Positions 35,983 to 49,300 of a stretch of DNA of 64,000 nt are shown here, piece after piece (position 1 is the first letter of the stretch; every line of letters starts with the position of its first letter). The notes below the pieces were generated by a model, which was not told the origin of the DNA, made no database searches, and was given only the letters and a program-made list of their open reading frames with translations. The stretch is from Plotosus lineatus. Taxonomy: Eukaryota > Chordata > Actinopteri > Siluriformes > Plotosidae. The stretch spans positions 10,085,282 to 10,149,281 of the forward strand of contig CM045745.1 of the NCBI GenBank assembly GCA_024760905.1. The letters run 5' to 3'. A program made the position numbers and the translations under genes.

Positions 35983-38900
35983 ATATACCTGTCTACTGTG
36001 GTAGCAGGCTGCAGTGATGGTGCACTGAACAACAAACCGTTGTCTCTCTCTATAATGCAACTGGTCACACTGGAGCTTCAATTCTCCTCCACTGATCATA
36101 TCCGCTTCACCTGAAAAAGATGTGCACATACCCACAATGTCCACATTTTGGTGCTTATTTATGATATTTAAATAATATGTATGTAGTCCAAGTACAAACA
36201 TTATGTTTTCCAAATGAGCTGTTCACATTCATATAAGTCACCATATAGAATGGCCTCCTTTCATTTTCATTTATATTTAACACATTTAGCCGACGCCATG
36301 TTTTTCATCAGTCAAAACTCAACAGGTAAGTGTTGTGTGTGTGTGTATGTGTGTGTGTGTGTGTAATAGTGCTAATCCGAGTACTTCTGAAAAAGGTAGA
36401 TTTTCAGTTGTTGTTTGAAGACACCCAGTGACTCAGCTGTCCAGACATCTAGAGGAAGTTCAATCCATCACCCCAGCACCAGAACAGAGACGAGTTTAGA
36501 TGCATGTTTTCTTTGTCCCTTGATAGAAGAAGCTACCTGTCTATCAGTGCTGGAGGATTGATGACAACAGTCGGGGTATGATAAGTGCTTTGAGGAAGAA
36601 GGATGCATATCCATTTTTAGCTTTGTAGGCTAGAATTATTGTTTTGAATTTAATGCGAGCAGCTACAGGAAGCCAATGAAGACAGCATGAATATGGAATG
36701 GTGTGTAAAAACTTTATCAAGTTACAAACAAGTCATACTACTGAAGTCTTAAATGGTTACGAGGTGTGCAATGGTGCACAATGGCAGACCTGCCAGGAGT
36801 GAGTTGCAGGAGTCTACCCCTCGGATGACAAGGGAATGAACAAGTATCTGTTTCTCCTTGGTGGATGCATCTATATCAGGGGTCGGGAACCTATGGCTCG
36901 CGAGCCAGATGTGACTCCTTTGATGACTGTATCTGGCTCTCAGATAAATCAGGTGACCATTCTTAACAGAATAACTAATACATAATTTCGCTTACCATTG
37001 AAAAAAATACAGAAACAAGCCATCAAATAAAACAAAAACTTAAATAAATCTCACACATTTCAATCAATACATCTATTTTCAATACCACTTGTCCCTGTGG
37101 CACACAGCGGAGAGCCAATCTTTTCTGTACTCCAGTGTGTGGGCGGGGCCGATACATTGAAACTCTAATTTTATTGGATTATATGTAACAGCCTGCGCGA
37201 GTTGATTTTGGGTAAAGAGGTAAATTTCCTCGTTTTTGATCGGCTCATTTGCACAAAGCCAAGCAGAGCTGGCAAGCAAAACACAAATGAACAGAATGAA
37301 AAACTTCAACCCGCAGACCAGCTGATTGCCAAGACCTGGAACGCGCTTCCTGTCACATACCAAACCCTGCAGCGTGTGAGTCTTGCCATATTGACCATGT
37401 TTGGCTCTACATTTACATGCGAGCAGTCCTTCTCACTTGAAAAACATCAAGATCAATCTGCAGTCACATTTAACAGGTGGAAGCCTAAACGCCTGCATGA
37501 AGCTGAACCTCAGCACCTCCTTCTGCTTCAATATCGTACCGATGGTCGACGAGTTTGGCCATATTCCTTTGTGATATCACTCGAGCCCGTTTCTTCTTCT
37601 CACTCGCACCGGAAATCACCGTTGACATGTTGACCATGTCTTCTTATCAGAGTTATCTTCTTCTTTTCCTTTCGGCTGTTCCCTTCAGGGGTCGCCACAG
37701 CAAATTATCTGCCTCCATCTCTCCCTATCCTCTGCATCTTCTACTCTTACTCCAACGACCTTCATGTCCGCCTTCACCGCATCCATAAATCTTCTCTTTG
37801 GTTTTCCTCTAGGCCTTCTGCCTGGTAGTTCCAACCTCAGCATCCTACGACCAATATACTCAGTATCCCTCCTCTGTACATGTCCAAACCATCTCAATCT
37901 AGCCTCTCTGACTTTGTCTCCAAAACATCTAACATGTGCTGTCCCTCTGATGTACTCATTTCTGATCCTATCCATCCTCGTTACTCCCAAAGAGAACCTC
38001 AACATTTTCATCTCTGCTACCTCCAAGTCTGACTCCTGTCTTTTCCCCAGGGCCACTGTCTCTAAACCATACAACATTGCTGGCCTCATCACCGTCTTGT
38101 ACACTTTTCCCTTCATTCTTGCCGATACTCTCCTATCACACATCACACCGGACACTTTTCTCCATCCATTCCAACCTGCCTGCACGTGCTTCTTCACCTC
38201 TTTTCCACACTCTCCATTGCTCTGGATTGTTGAGCCTAAGTACTTAAAATCCTCCACCTTCTTTATCTCTGCCCCTGTAACCTCAAAGTTCCTCTTGGGT
38301 CCTTGTCGTTCACACACATGTATTCTGTCTTACTAAGACTAACCTTCAATCCCCTCCTTTCCAGGGCATACCTCCACCTCTCTAGATTTTCCTCCACTTG
38401 GTCTCTGCTCTTACTACAGATCATGATGTCATCTGCAAACATCATAGTCCATGGAGATTCTTGTCTCACCTCGTCTGTTAGCCTGTCCATCACCATAGCA
38501 AACAAGAAGGGGCTGAGAACTGACCCTTGATGCAGTCCCACCTCCACCTTGAACTCTTCTGTCACACCGACAGCACACCTCACCACTGTCTTACATCTCT
38601 CATACATGTCCTGCACCACTCTAACATACTTCTCTGTCACGCCAGACTTCCTCATACAATACCACAGTTCTTCTCTCGGCACCCTGTCATATGCTTTCTC
38701 CAGATCCACAAAGGCACAATGCAGCTCCTTCTGACCTTCTCTGTACTTCTCTATTAACATCCTCAAAGCAAACACTGCATCTGTGGTGCTCTTTCTTGGC
38801 ATGAAACCAAACTGTTGTTCACAAATGCTAACCTCTGCCCTTAGTCTTGCTTCCACTATTCTTTCCCATCGCTTCATTGTATGGCTCATCAACTTTATCC

Positions 38901-41900
38901 CTCTGTAGTTGCCACAACTCTGTACATCTCCCTTGTTCTTAAAAATGGGCACAAGCACACTTCTCCTCCATTCCTCTGGCATCTGCTCACTTTCTAAGAC
39001 CTTGTTGAATATTCTTGTCAGAAAATCTACTGCTACCTCCCCTAGACACTTCCATACCTCAACTGGTATGTCATCAGGGCCAACTGCCTTTCCACTCTTC
39101 ATCCTCTTCAATGCCCTCCTCACTTCTCCTTTACTAATCTTTGCTACTTCCTGCTCCTCAACGGTTACCCCTTCTACTCTTTTTTCTCTCTCATTTTCCT
39201 CATTCACCAGCTCTTCAAAGTACTCTTTCCATCTTCCCAGCACATCTGGGACTCAGCACATCTTCCCAGCTCATTCCATCTTCTGTCATCAGTCAATACA
39301 TTTCCCTCTCTGTCCTTTATCACTCTCACTTGCTGCACGTCTTTCCCATCTCTATTTCTCTGCTGTGCTAACCTGTATACATCATTTTCTCCCTCCTTAC
39401 TGTTCAACCTATCATACAAGTCATCATACGCCCTCTGTTTGGCCTTTGACACTGCTACCTTCGCCTTACGCTGTGTCTCCCTGTACTCCTGTTTACTCTC
39501 TTCGGTCCTCTCAATGTCCCACTTCTTCTTGGCTAACCTCTTCTTTTGTACACACTCCTGCACTTCCTCATTCCACCACCAAGTTTCCTTATCTACTTTC
39601 CTTCCAGAGGACACACCAAGTACTCTCCTACCGGTCTCCCTGATCACATTGGCTGTGGTTGTCCAGTCCTCTGGAAGCACTTCCTGACTACCCAAAGCCT
39701 GTTTCAACTCCTCCTTGAAGACAGCATGACACTCTTCCTTTTTCAGCTTCCACAACTTTGTCTTCTGCTCTGCCTTTGCCTTTTTCACCTTTCTCACCAT
39801 CAGTGTCATCCTGCACACCACCATCCTATGCTGTTTGGCAACACTCTCACCCACTACTACTTTGCAGTCACTGACTTCCTTCAAATTACATCGCCTACAC
39901 AAGATGTAGTCTACCTGTGTGCTCTTACCTCCGCTTTCATAAGTCACCCTATGCTTCTGTTTCTTCTTGAAGAAAGTATTCACCACAGCCATTTCCATCC
40001 TTTTTGCAAAATCGATCAACATCTGTCCTTCTGTGTTCCTGTCCTGGATACCAAACCTGCCCATCACTTCCTCGTCCCCTCTGTTGCCTGCACCAACATG
40101 TCCATTGAAGTCTGCCCCAATGACCACTCTTTCACCTCTGGGGGTACTCTGCATCACTTCATCTACCTCACTCCAGAATCTCTCCTTCTCTTCTAGCTTA
40201 CATCCTGCCTGTGGGGCATAAGCACTAACAACATTGACCATCACGCCTTCAATTTCTAACTTGAGACTCATCACTCTGTCTGACACTCTTTTCACTTCTA
40301 GAACATTCCTGACAAACCCCTCCTTCAAGATGACTCCTACTCCATTTCTCTTCCCATCCACACCATTATAAAACAGTTTAAACCCTGCTCCTAAGCTTCT
40401 AGCCTTGCTACCTTTCCACCTTGTCTCCTGAACACACAGTATGTCCACCTTCCTCCTCTGCATCATGTCAGCCAGCTCCTATCTTTTCCTTGCATAGTTC
40501 CAACATTCAAAGTCCCTACTCTCAGTCCTAGGCTCACGCATTTCCTCTTCTCTCTCTGCCTACGGACACGCCTCCCGCCTCTCCTTCTTCGACCAACAGT
40601 AGTCCAATTTCCATCAGCACCCTGTTGGTTGACAGCACTGATGGCGGTCGTTGTTAACCCGGGCCTCGACCGATCCGGTATGAATTCTGTATTGATCATT
40701 TGCATTTTTAAATGTGGCAGAAGTTTTACGCCGGATGCCCTTCCTGTCGCAACCCTCTGCATTTATCCGGGCTTGGGACCGGCATCAGGGGGAGAGACAC
40801 TGGTTAGTGCCCCCCTGCCTAATTTTACAAATATTTATGGAAGGTTAAAAGCCTGAGTCAAGAAATAAAGCATAAAACAACAGTAACGCTGTCCTTTACA
40901 CGAAAAGCATCATGGTGGATTCAGCTTGATAATAGGCAATGGGCGGTAGCTGCGTCATTCCTCCTAGGCTATAGGATCCCTGTCCAAGATGGCGTCAGGT
41001 GGACCTGTCCAAGATGGCGCTTGAGTAAAGGCTCATGCGCATGAATGACAGCTCAGTTGTTCGCCAATGGGAGGCCAGCGGGGCGGGATGTTTGAACGTC
41101 ATTGATGAGAGAGCAACTCATGCATTGTTTGAATAGCGCGTTTGAATTTTAAAGATGGCGCTTTCGTAACGTGAACTTGTTTCGTATCCTGAGACAAAAA
41201 TTTTAGGAAAATGGTTTTCGTAACCTGAATTTTTTGTTTGGTGAGACTTTCATAAGGTGAGGTACCACTGTATCGGGGTCCATTCCCCCTTTTTGCCCTC
41301 ATGAATCGCAAACTTTAATATATCGGGTTTTTGGAGGTAAATATCTTTCTTATGAGACAGAGTTAAGATTAGAAATTTAGTACTTTGAGTAAGTCTGGGT
41401 CAGATTTTCAGAATCTACTATCAAAAATGAACCATCTCTTTTCATGTTCCATTCAACCCGTTTTCTCATCTCCTTCACTGCAAAATAACTCATATATTCA
41501 GTCAAATATAGGAATTTTTTTTGCTGAAAATGCCCCTAATCTCTTTGCATTAAATGATCAAAGTTTGCCACGGATGAAGTTGCACTTAACAGATACATAC
41601 TTAAGTTCAATTCTGTTAATAATAACATAATTTCTCTCAAACTCAACCTTATTTTGGAAGCTTAGCAAAATATGATGGGTATGTCTGACCACTTCGAACC
41701 TTATTCTACGCCAACATTGGACAAGGCCGGTGGCTTTCAGTTCATTGGACACTAAGAGACTGTAAAGGTCATGAACAGCATTGTCAGAAGTACACTACAA
41801 GCAGGAATCACATGAGCTCTAGACATGATGCTTGAAAACTGATTTTTTTTTTTTGATTGGAAAAAAAAAAAAAAATCTGGGTAACACCTACCCCAAGAAC

Positions 41901-42260
41901 CAAATTTCAACCCTTAACTCTGACTCATTAGAAAGGCATTGACCTCCAAAAACCCTATGAATTAAAGTGTGTGATTCGCAATGGCAAAAAAGGGGTACGG
42001 CAATCAATTGTTTGGGGGCCATAATCGCTGAAACTCTTCGGAGTACAAGTCTAAAATTTTCCATGTGTTCATTGTTCATTTAGAGGCAACTCCAAAATAA
42101 TCGGAGGCGGTTACCTGGGAACAGTTTTCAACTTCTGTTGAGTTCATATAGAATAACCCTAAAATAAAACTGCAACTAACATAATAAAAATTTCTGCCAC
42201 CCAAGCAGAGATAATCAGCATAATTAAAGACCTATTATTATTTTTTAATTAATAATAATG

Positions 42261-42302
<42 letters not shown>

Positions 42303-43345
42303 GTAACATATCTGCAAATGTCAAGTGCTCCAAGTCAACTAAAGAGCAGCATGGTGGTGCTGTGGTTTGTCCACCTCACAGCAAGAAGGTCCTGAGTTTG
42401 AGTCCTGGGCTGAGTGTTTCTGTGGGAGGTTTGAATGTTCGCTCCATGCTTCTGTGGGTTTTCCCCAGAGTACTTCGGTTTCCTCCCACAGCCAAAAGGC
42501 ATGCACATTAGACTAACAGGCTGAAAAACATAGCTTCTATGTCTGAGAGATTGGCTCTATGTGTGTTGGCCTTGTGATGGTCTGCTGAGCTTTTCAGAGA
42601 GTACCCCACCTTTGCCCAGTGTTGGCTGTGATAGATTCTACTCTCCACACATCCGGAGCAGCTTGGCAAATGAGTAGCTCAGCAAGTAGCTCACCCCACT
42701 TTTGAGCCGATATTCTTTGGTGTTTATTTATTTTTTATGCACATTATTTTTAAATCATATTTATTTACCTTGTCGGTTTTGCATAAAACTCTGTAGAGAA
42801 ACAGAAAGTGGAGGATAGCTGAAGTATCCTCCAATCACAGCCCTTTCCAGCATGCTAGCCTCATCCACTTGTTTCAACCACTGCAGGAACTGTCGGACTG
42901 GACGGACCCCTCTGAAAGGCATCGCATAGTGGGAACCAGTACCTGTGTACCATCAGACAGACAGACCTCAGAAAAGCAAAAACACATACATTATATTTTG
43001 AAAGAATGGATGCTGAATGACAAACAGAGTACGTGTGTTGTGTTACCTGTGCAGTACACTTGGGTAAATGACGTGTTGGTCAGATACTCAAAGGTTGTAG
43101 TGCTGCCAACTGTATTTCTTATGAGCTTGAGCCTACTACAGACGATCAGTGCCACTGAGAATGGTGAGGGAAATTAATATTAAAGGTAATACCTCACAGT
43201 ACAAGGATCCCTCGCGACTTCGCGCTACAATTCATGCGGCTTCAGTGTATCGTGTTTTTTTTTAAATATTCATCGAAAAATAAGGAAATTAAGGAAGAAT
43301 AGGTGGGAAAGTTAAGAAAAATGCAACAAAAACAAGTCCAATTAT

Positions 43346-43378
<33 letters not shown>

Positions 43379-46300
43379 AAAACCCAAAATCTCCCATCAA
43401 AACTAGCTACATTGTTGTGGTGTTCGTTTGAGTATTGAGTGCGTGCACACACATCTGCGTGCATGCGCGTTTGTATGTGTGTGTATTTATATTTTATGTA
43501 CATCTTATGCATTATCTTTTTAATGTTTAATTGTTATTATAAGCATTTATAACATTGAATATGTATTTATTGATATTGTATAAACACATACATGTACGTA
43601 CACGTCAGTTGGGGGGGGGGGGGGGGGGGGTTGATCCTACTTCTAGGATTTCGGTGATCGCGTGGGGATCTCTGTCCCCATTAACCGCGGAAAGTGAGGG
43701 ACCCCTGTATATTAAATGTGTGGATATATGAAAAAGATGATATGTAGTTACTTGGTTGGATTTGACTTAGGATTTCTGGCTGTGATGTTGAAAAAAGCTT
43801 GATGGTGATTCGCTGTTCTGTGGTCCCATCTTCCAGCTGGAGCCACTGGTACTCTTCAAATTCTGACCTCCGGCCATCTTCAAAAAAAAATAAATAAAAA
43901 GAAAACTCAAACAAACAAAACAAAAACAAAACAGTGGACTTGAGAGTACAGAAATTATAGTCTATGTGAGTTACACCGTACTGTGCATCTGTTCCAGAAA
44001 ACGTCTCATTATGTTCTCATAGTTAGATGAGTGACAGGTCTAGCACTCTCACCCTTAATCCTGGTACGTTCTTTTCGCCCTGCAAAAACAATGACTCCAA
44101 TAACATCACAGATGGTTCCAGGAGGAGAACTTTGTAGATCATGTCTGAGGAAAACACAGAGCACAGTGATTTTATTAGCACTGAACAATAACAGGTTGCC
44201 ATTATAAATGTACACTATATTTCCAAACCTATGCAGGCACCAGACAAATCATACCCAGATGTATTTTTTGAACATCCAGTAACAATTATACTTATTTTTA
44301 TTCATATAAAATATAATAACCTCCAGCCTTCTGGAAAACTTCCTACTAGATTTTGTTCCATAGAGCTGGGACTTGGGTTCTCATTCAGTCACAAGAGCTG
44401 CTTGTTCTTCAACTTTGTTGGAATATGTGTGTATGTGATGGTCATGTTCACAAACATTTGATTAAACCCTCCCTGATCTTCAAAAGAATCAAATATCAGT
44501 CAAATACAATCAGTAACTGAAATGCATGTGGCTGGATCGGTGACTGTTCAAATACTAGTCCTTCTCAAAAAATTAGCATATTGTGATAAAGTTCATTATT
44601 TTCTGTAATGAACTGATATAAATTAAACTTTCATATATTTTAGATTCATTGCACACCAACGGAAATATTTCAGGGCTTTTATTGTTTTAATACTGATGAT
44701 TTTGGCATACAGCTCATGATAACCCAAAATTTTTGTCTCAAAAAATTAGCATATTGTGAAAAGGTAGTTTAAACGAGCTATTAACCTAATCATCTGAATC
44801 AACCAATTAACTCTAAACACCTGCAAAAGATTCCTGAGGCTTTTAAAAACTCCCAGCCTGGTTCATTACTCAAAACCGCAATCATGGGTAAGACTGCCGA
44901 CCTGACTGCTGTCCAGAAGGCCATCACTGACACCCTCAGGCAAGAGGGTCTGTCTGTCTTCCTTTTTGGCTTTTTCCCCTTTTACTCGGGAGTCGCCACA
45001 GCAAATCATTTGATTCGCACGTTTGATTTGGCAGAGGTTTTTTCGTCGGATGCCCTTCCTGTCACAACCCCCAGACCCTGAGGAAGATTGTGGAGAAGGG
45101 CCGATTCCAGACCTTGGGGGACCTGTGGAAGCAGTGGACTGGGCTACAGGTGCCACATTCTCCAGGTCAAGCCACTTTTGAACCAGAAACAGCGGCAGAA
45201 GTGCCTGACCTGGGCTACAGAGAAGCAGCACTGGACCGTTGCTCAGTGGTCCAAAGTACTTTTTTCGGATGAAAGCAAATTTTGCATGTCATTCGGAAAT
45301 CAAGGTGCCAGAGTCTGGAGGAAGACTGGGGAGAAGGAAATGCCAAAATGCCTGAAGTCCAGTGTCAAGTACCCACAGTCAGTGATGGTCTGGGTGCCAT
45401 GTCAGCTGCTGGTGTTGGTCCACTGTGTTTTATCAAGGGCAGGGACAATGCAGCTCGCTATCAGGAGATTTTGGAGCACTTCATGCTTCCATCTGCTGAA
45501 AAGCTTTATGGAGATGGAAGATTTTCATTTTTCAGCACGACCTGGCACCTGCTCACAGTGCCAAAACCACTGCTAAATGGTTTACTGACCATGGTATTAC
45601 TGGGCTCAATTGGCCTGCCAACTCTCCTGACCTGAAGCCCATAGAGAATCTGTGGGATATTGTGGAGAGAAAGTTGAGAGACACCAGACCCAACACTGTG
45701 GATGAGCTTAAGGCCGCTATCGAAGCATCCTGGGCCTCCGTAACACCTCAGCAGTGCCACAGGCTGATTGCCTCCATGCCACGCCGCATTGAAGCAGTCA
45801 TTTCTGCAAAAGGATTCCCGACCAAGTATTGAGTGCATAACTGAACATAATTATTTGAAGGTTGACTTTTTTGTATGAAAAACACTTTTTTTTTTAATTG
45901 GTGGGATGAAATATGCTAATTTTTTGAGCTAGGGATTTTGGGTTTTCATGAGCTGTATGCCAAAATCATCAGTATTAAAACAATAAAAGCCCTGAAATAT
46001 TTCAGTTGGTGTGTAAAAAAATAATGAACTTTATCACAATATGCTAATTTTTTTAGAAGGACTAGTAGACAGTGATCCCTCGCTACTTCGTGCTTCAGTT
46101 TCGGCGGCTTCAGTGCATCGTGTGTTTTCAAAAATATTCATCGAAAAATAAAAAAACAAGGAAAAATATGGGAAAAGTTAAGGAAAATGCAGAGAAACAA
46201 AGCCAATTATGAAAAAAAAAAAAAAAACAAGCAAAAGCAAAAAAAAAACCCCCAAAAAAACCAACCCAACAAAACTAGTTACATTTTTATATAAGGTGCA

Positions 46301-49300
46301 CATCTGTGTGCACCGTCTGTATGTGTGTATTTATATTTTAATTTACATCTTATGCAAATAAGAGTTTGTCATCATATGTACATATATGTCAGTCAGGGCG
46401 GTCGATCCTACTTTGTAGAAATCGGCGGTCACGCGGGGATGGGGTGGTTCTGAACCCCCGCGAATGTTGAGGGCCTACTGTAATATCAACATTAATTTAA
46501 AATAAATTAAATTCAACAAAACAATTTCAAATAAATAAATTTTCATCAAATTCACTTATTACCACTGATTCTGATTACCACTATTACTAGACGGCTTACG
46601 CTTCTGACCAACCATATTTGCTTTGGGTTACAAATACGCAAAACAGTGTAAACACAAACATCACATAGACGAAGTCTTAACACAAGGGTAACACGCGGTG
46701 AACTGGGAAGAAGCAGGGGACGTTCTGTCTGTAGTTTGTAAACAATAAACAACACAGTGCCATGTAAACAATGGACGCAGTGACATGCGTAAGTAGCGTA
46801 CTACGTCTACGTAAGAACGTCTCGTACTACGGAGAGCATGCTAAACTCAAAATGACTTACAAATATTTTTTTTTTTAAAAACAAAAAAAAATGTAAAATC
46901 GAAAAATGTAAGGAAAATAAATGTAAAGCGAGGAACGTCTGTACACATATAATATGTACGTATACGTCAGTCGGTGGGTGGGGGTGAGGGGGGGGGGGGG
47001 CGTTGATCCTACTTCGTGGAATTTGGTGGTTGCGGGGGATCTCGGTCCCAATTAACCGTGAAAAGTGAGGGATCCCTGTATACCATCAAAGGAACCAAAC
47101 ACAGATTTTAAACACCTGATATAGGAACAAAAAAGGCGTACAAAAAAAAAAAAAAACAAACAAAAAGGAAATGATGCGTACGCGTACCCTATGAGGAAGT
47201 TATGTGGCAGATCTGGTAAACCCCACTCATTTAAAACTCGCTGCTTTGGGATGATGGTGACTTTAGCTGGAGGGTTTCTGGAGTTTAAACTTATCTCTGA
47301 TGGAGAAACAAAGAGAAGTTAAAATGCCAGACAAGACAAATAGAAAAAAAGCATAAATTAGTGGATGTGTATTGGAATTAGATCTTTACACTTATACCAA
47401 TATTTGGCTCTGCATCTTGTCTGCTGCGGCTGCTGTAGCTCTCCTTCACTCTGTAACGACTCAGTCTTAAAACCTGACCAGGCTGCAAGCAACGGTACCA
47501 GTCTAAGCATACACTGTTCCACAGCACGACACACCCCTCCGTGGAACCATCAGCAACTTGCAACTCAGCCTATCACAGTGAGAAAAGGTAAACAACTATA
47601 GGTTAATACAAGGGGAAAAAAAAAATTCAATTTGTGCGAGTTTCCTGTCAGCGAACACGTTTGACCCCCTGACCTTGTATGGGCATTCGCAACTCTGCTC
47701 CGCTTTCCCATAATACATCAGTCTAGATTTGTGGAGAATCCGCACACGCAGAGACCCTCTGTGATGCAGTGAGCCACTCAGGAAACGCCGGCGGACTTCT
47801 GCTAGAGACACTACCGGGTGTACATCTGTTCAAAGTCAAATTATGGTCAAAGAATATTAATAAGCTGCAACACAATTTCACAGATCTTTAACACAAATCA
47901 TCATCACAGTCCAAAACTATACACGTTACAGTGTAAATATATGTGTATGGCCAGTTGGTTTCATTTCATGTTCAGGGTGTATCCCACTTCTTGTCCGCAA
48001 TCAACTGGGACTGTGTCCATGGTTTAAATAATGGATGCATTGTGCAGAAGGCTATATAGCCACAGCTATACTATCTGTCATTTATTATATATACCACGGA
48101 CGTTATGTTTCACACTTGTTTAGGTAGTATGTTTGTTAGCAGGCCTCAACAAAATGTTGTGTGAGAATTTTGATTAAATTTCTACTGATACTTCAGCTTT
48201 GTACAATGACAGCTCCATTAGATTGATTCATTCATTCATTTTCTGAACCACTTAATCCTAATTGGGGCCGGTGGTGTAGTGCTTAGGGTGGATGCTGCGC
48301 TCATAATCAGGAGGGTGTGTGTTCTAATCCCAGTTCAACCCGCACTGTGCTAAGGCCCCCTGGGCAAGGTCTTCACCTCAAGTGTGCCTCTGTTCACCCA
48401 GCAGTATAAATGGGTACCAGTAAAAATATACTGGGAAGGTAACCTGCGATGGACTAGCGTCCCATCCCGGAGGAGCTGTACTCCTTGTCGCTTCACGCTA
48501 TGGAAACCAGGGATAAGCACTGGCCTGATGAGCCACTATGGCTCAGGTGTAAAAAGCCCAATGGACTTTACCTACTTTAATCCTAATTCGGGTTTTTAGG
48601 GTAATTAGGGAGGGCAGAGTGCACCCTAGACAGTTTACCAAACCATCGCAGTGCAGAAACACGCTGATGGTTCTTTTACATCAACCTTTCACCACAGACA
48701 GTGAGAAACATGGCTGGCCTTTGAGTACCCAGTTAGCTGCACTGAGGGAACAGTGACAACCTGGCGACAGTACAGCTTGAACACACAATCTTCGCCTCAG
48801 TAATCCTGTACCCTACTACCGGGCCATCCCTGCCCCCAAGGATTAAATTACAGTGGCAAAAAATATAGGACATTTTGTTTTATATGGGCAACTGCTCAGC
48901 TTTGAGTGCTCTTGTGTGTTAAAATCCGTTACGACTGTAAAATTACAATATTTATCTGATCCCAGAACTCGAAATATTTTACTCCAAACCGCCATAACTC
49001 AAAAACATGTCAATCTATCCACTAAATATCATCACTTCCTGTTTAATGTGTTCACAGAGAGCTCCATGACAAAACAATTCTGAATATTGTTGTTCATGTT
49101 TACATAATTAAACCGTTACTTATATGGTCGTATAGTGGTTAGCACTTCTCATAGCAATCCCAGGCTTTTTGAGGCGTCTTTTTTTCCCCTTTCCCATTTA
49201 ATTCCCCAATTTCAAATCATGTCAAATGCCCACCCATTAAGTGTTTCCTTTCCAATCACACAATCCACCACCACTGACCAGAGAGGGGTGTCAGCATGCA

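Noticed and set aside
36877..37633. host ZBED-type gene from hAT frame
   Set aside because: The copy begins with hAT ends, is truncated, and the frame runs into unrelated sequence.
38909..39643. 244-codon plus-strand frame
   Set aside because: It is the antisense of the RTE reverse transcriptase and endonuclease and has only low-complexity Ser/Leu/Pro sequence.
39546..40196. 216-codon plus-strand frame
   Set aside because: Antisense shadow of the RTE endonuclease.
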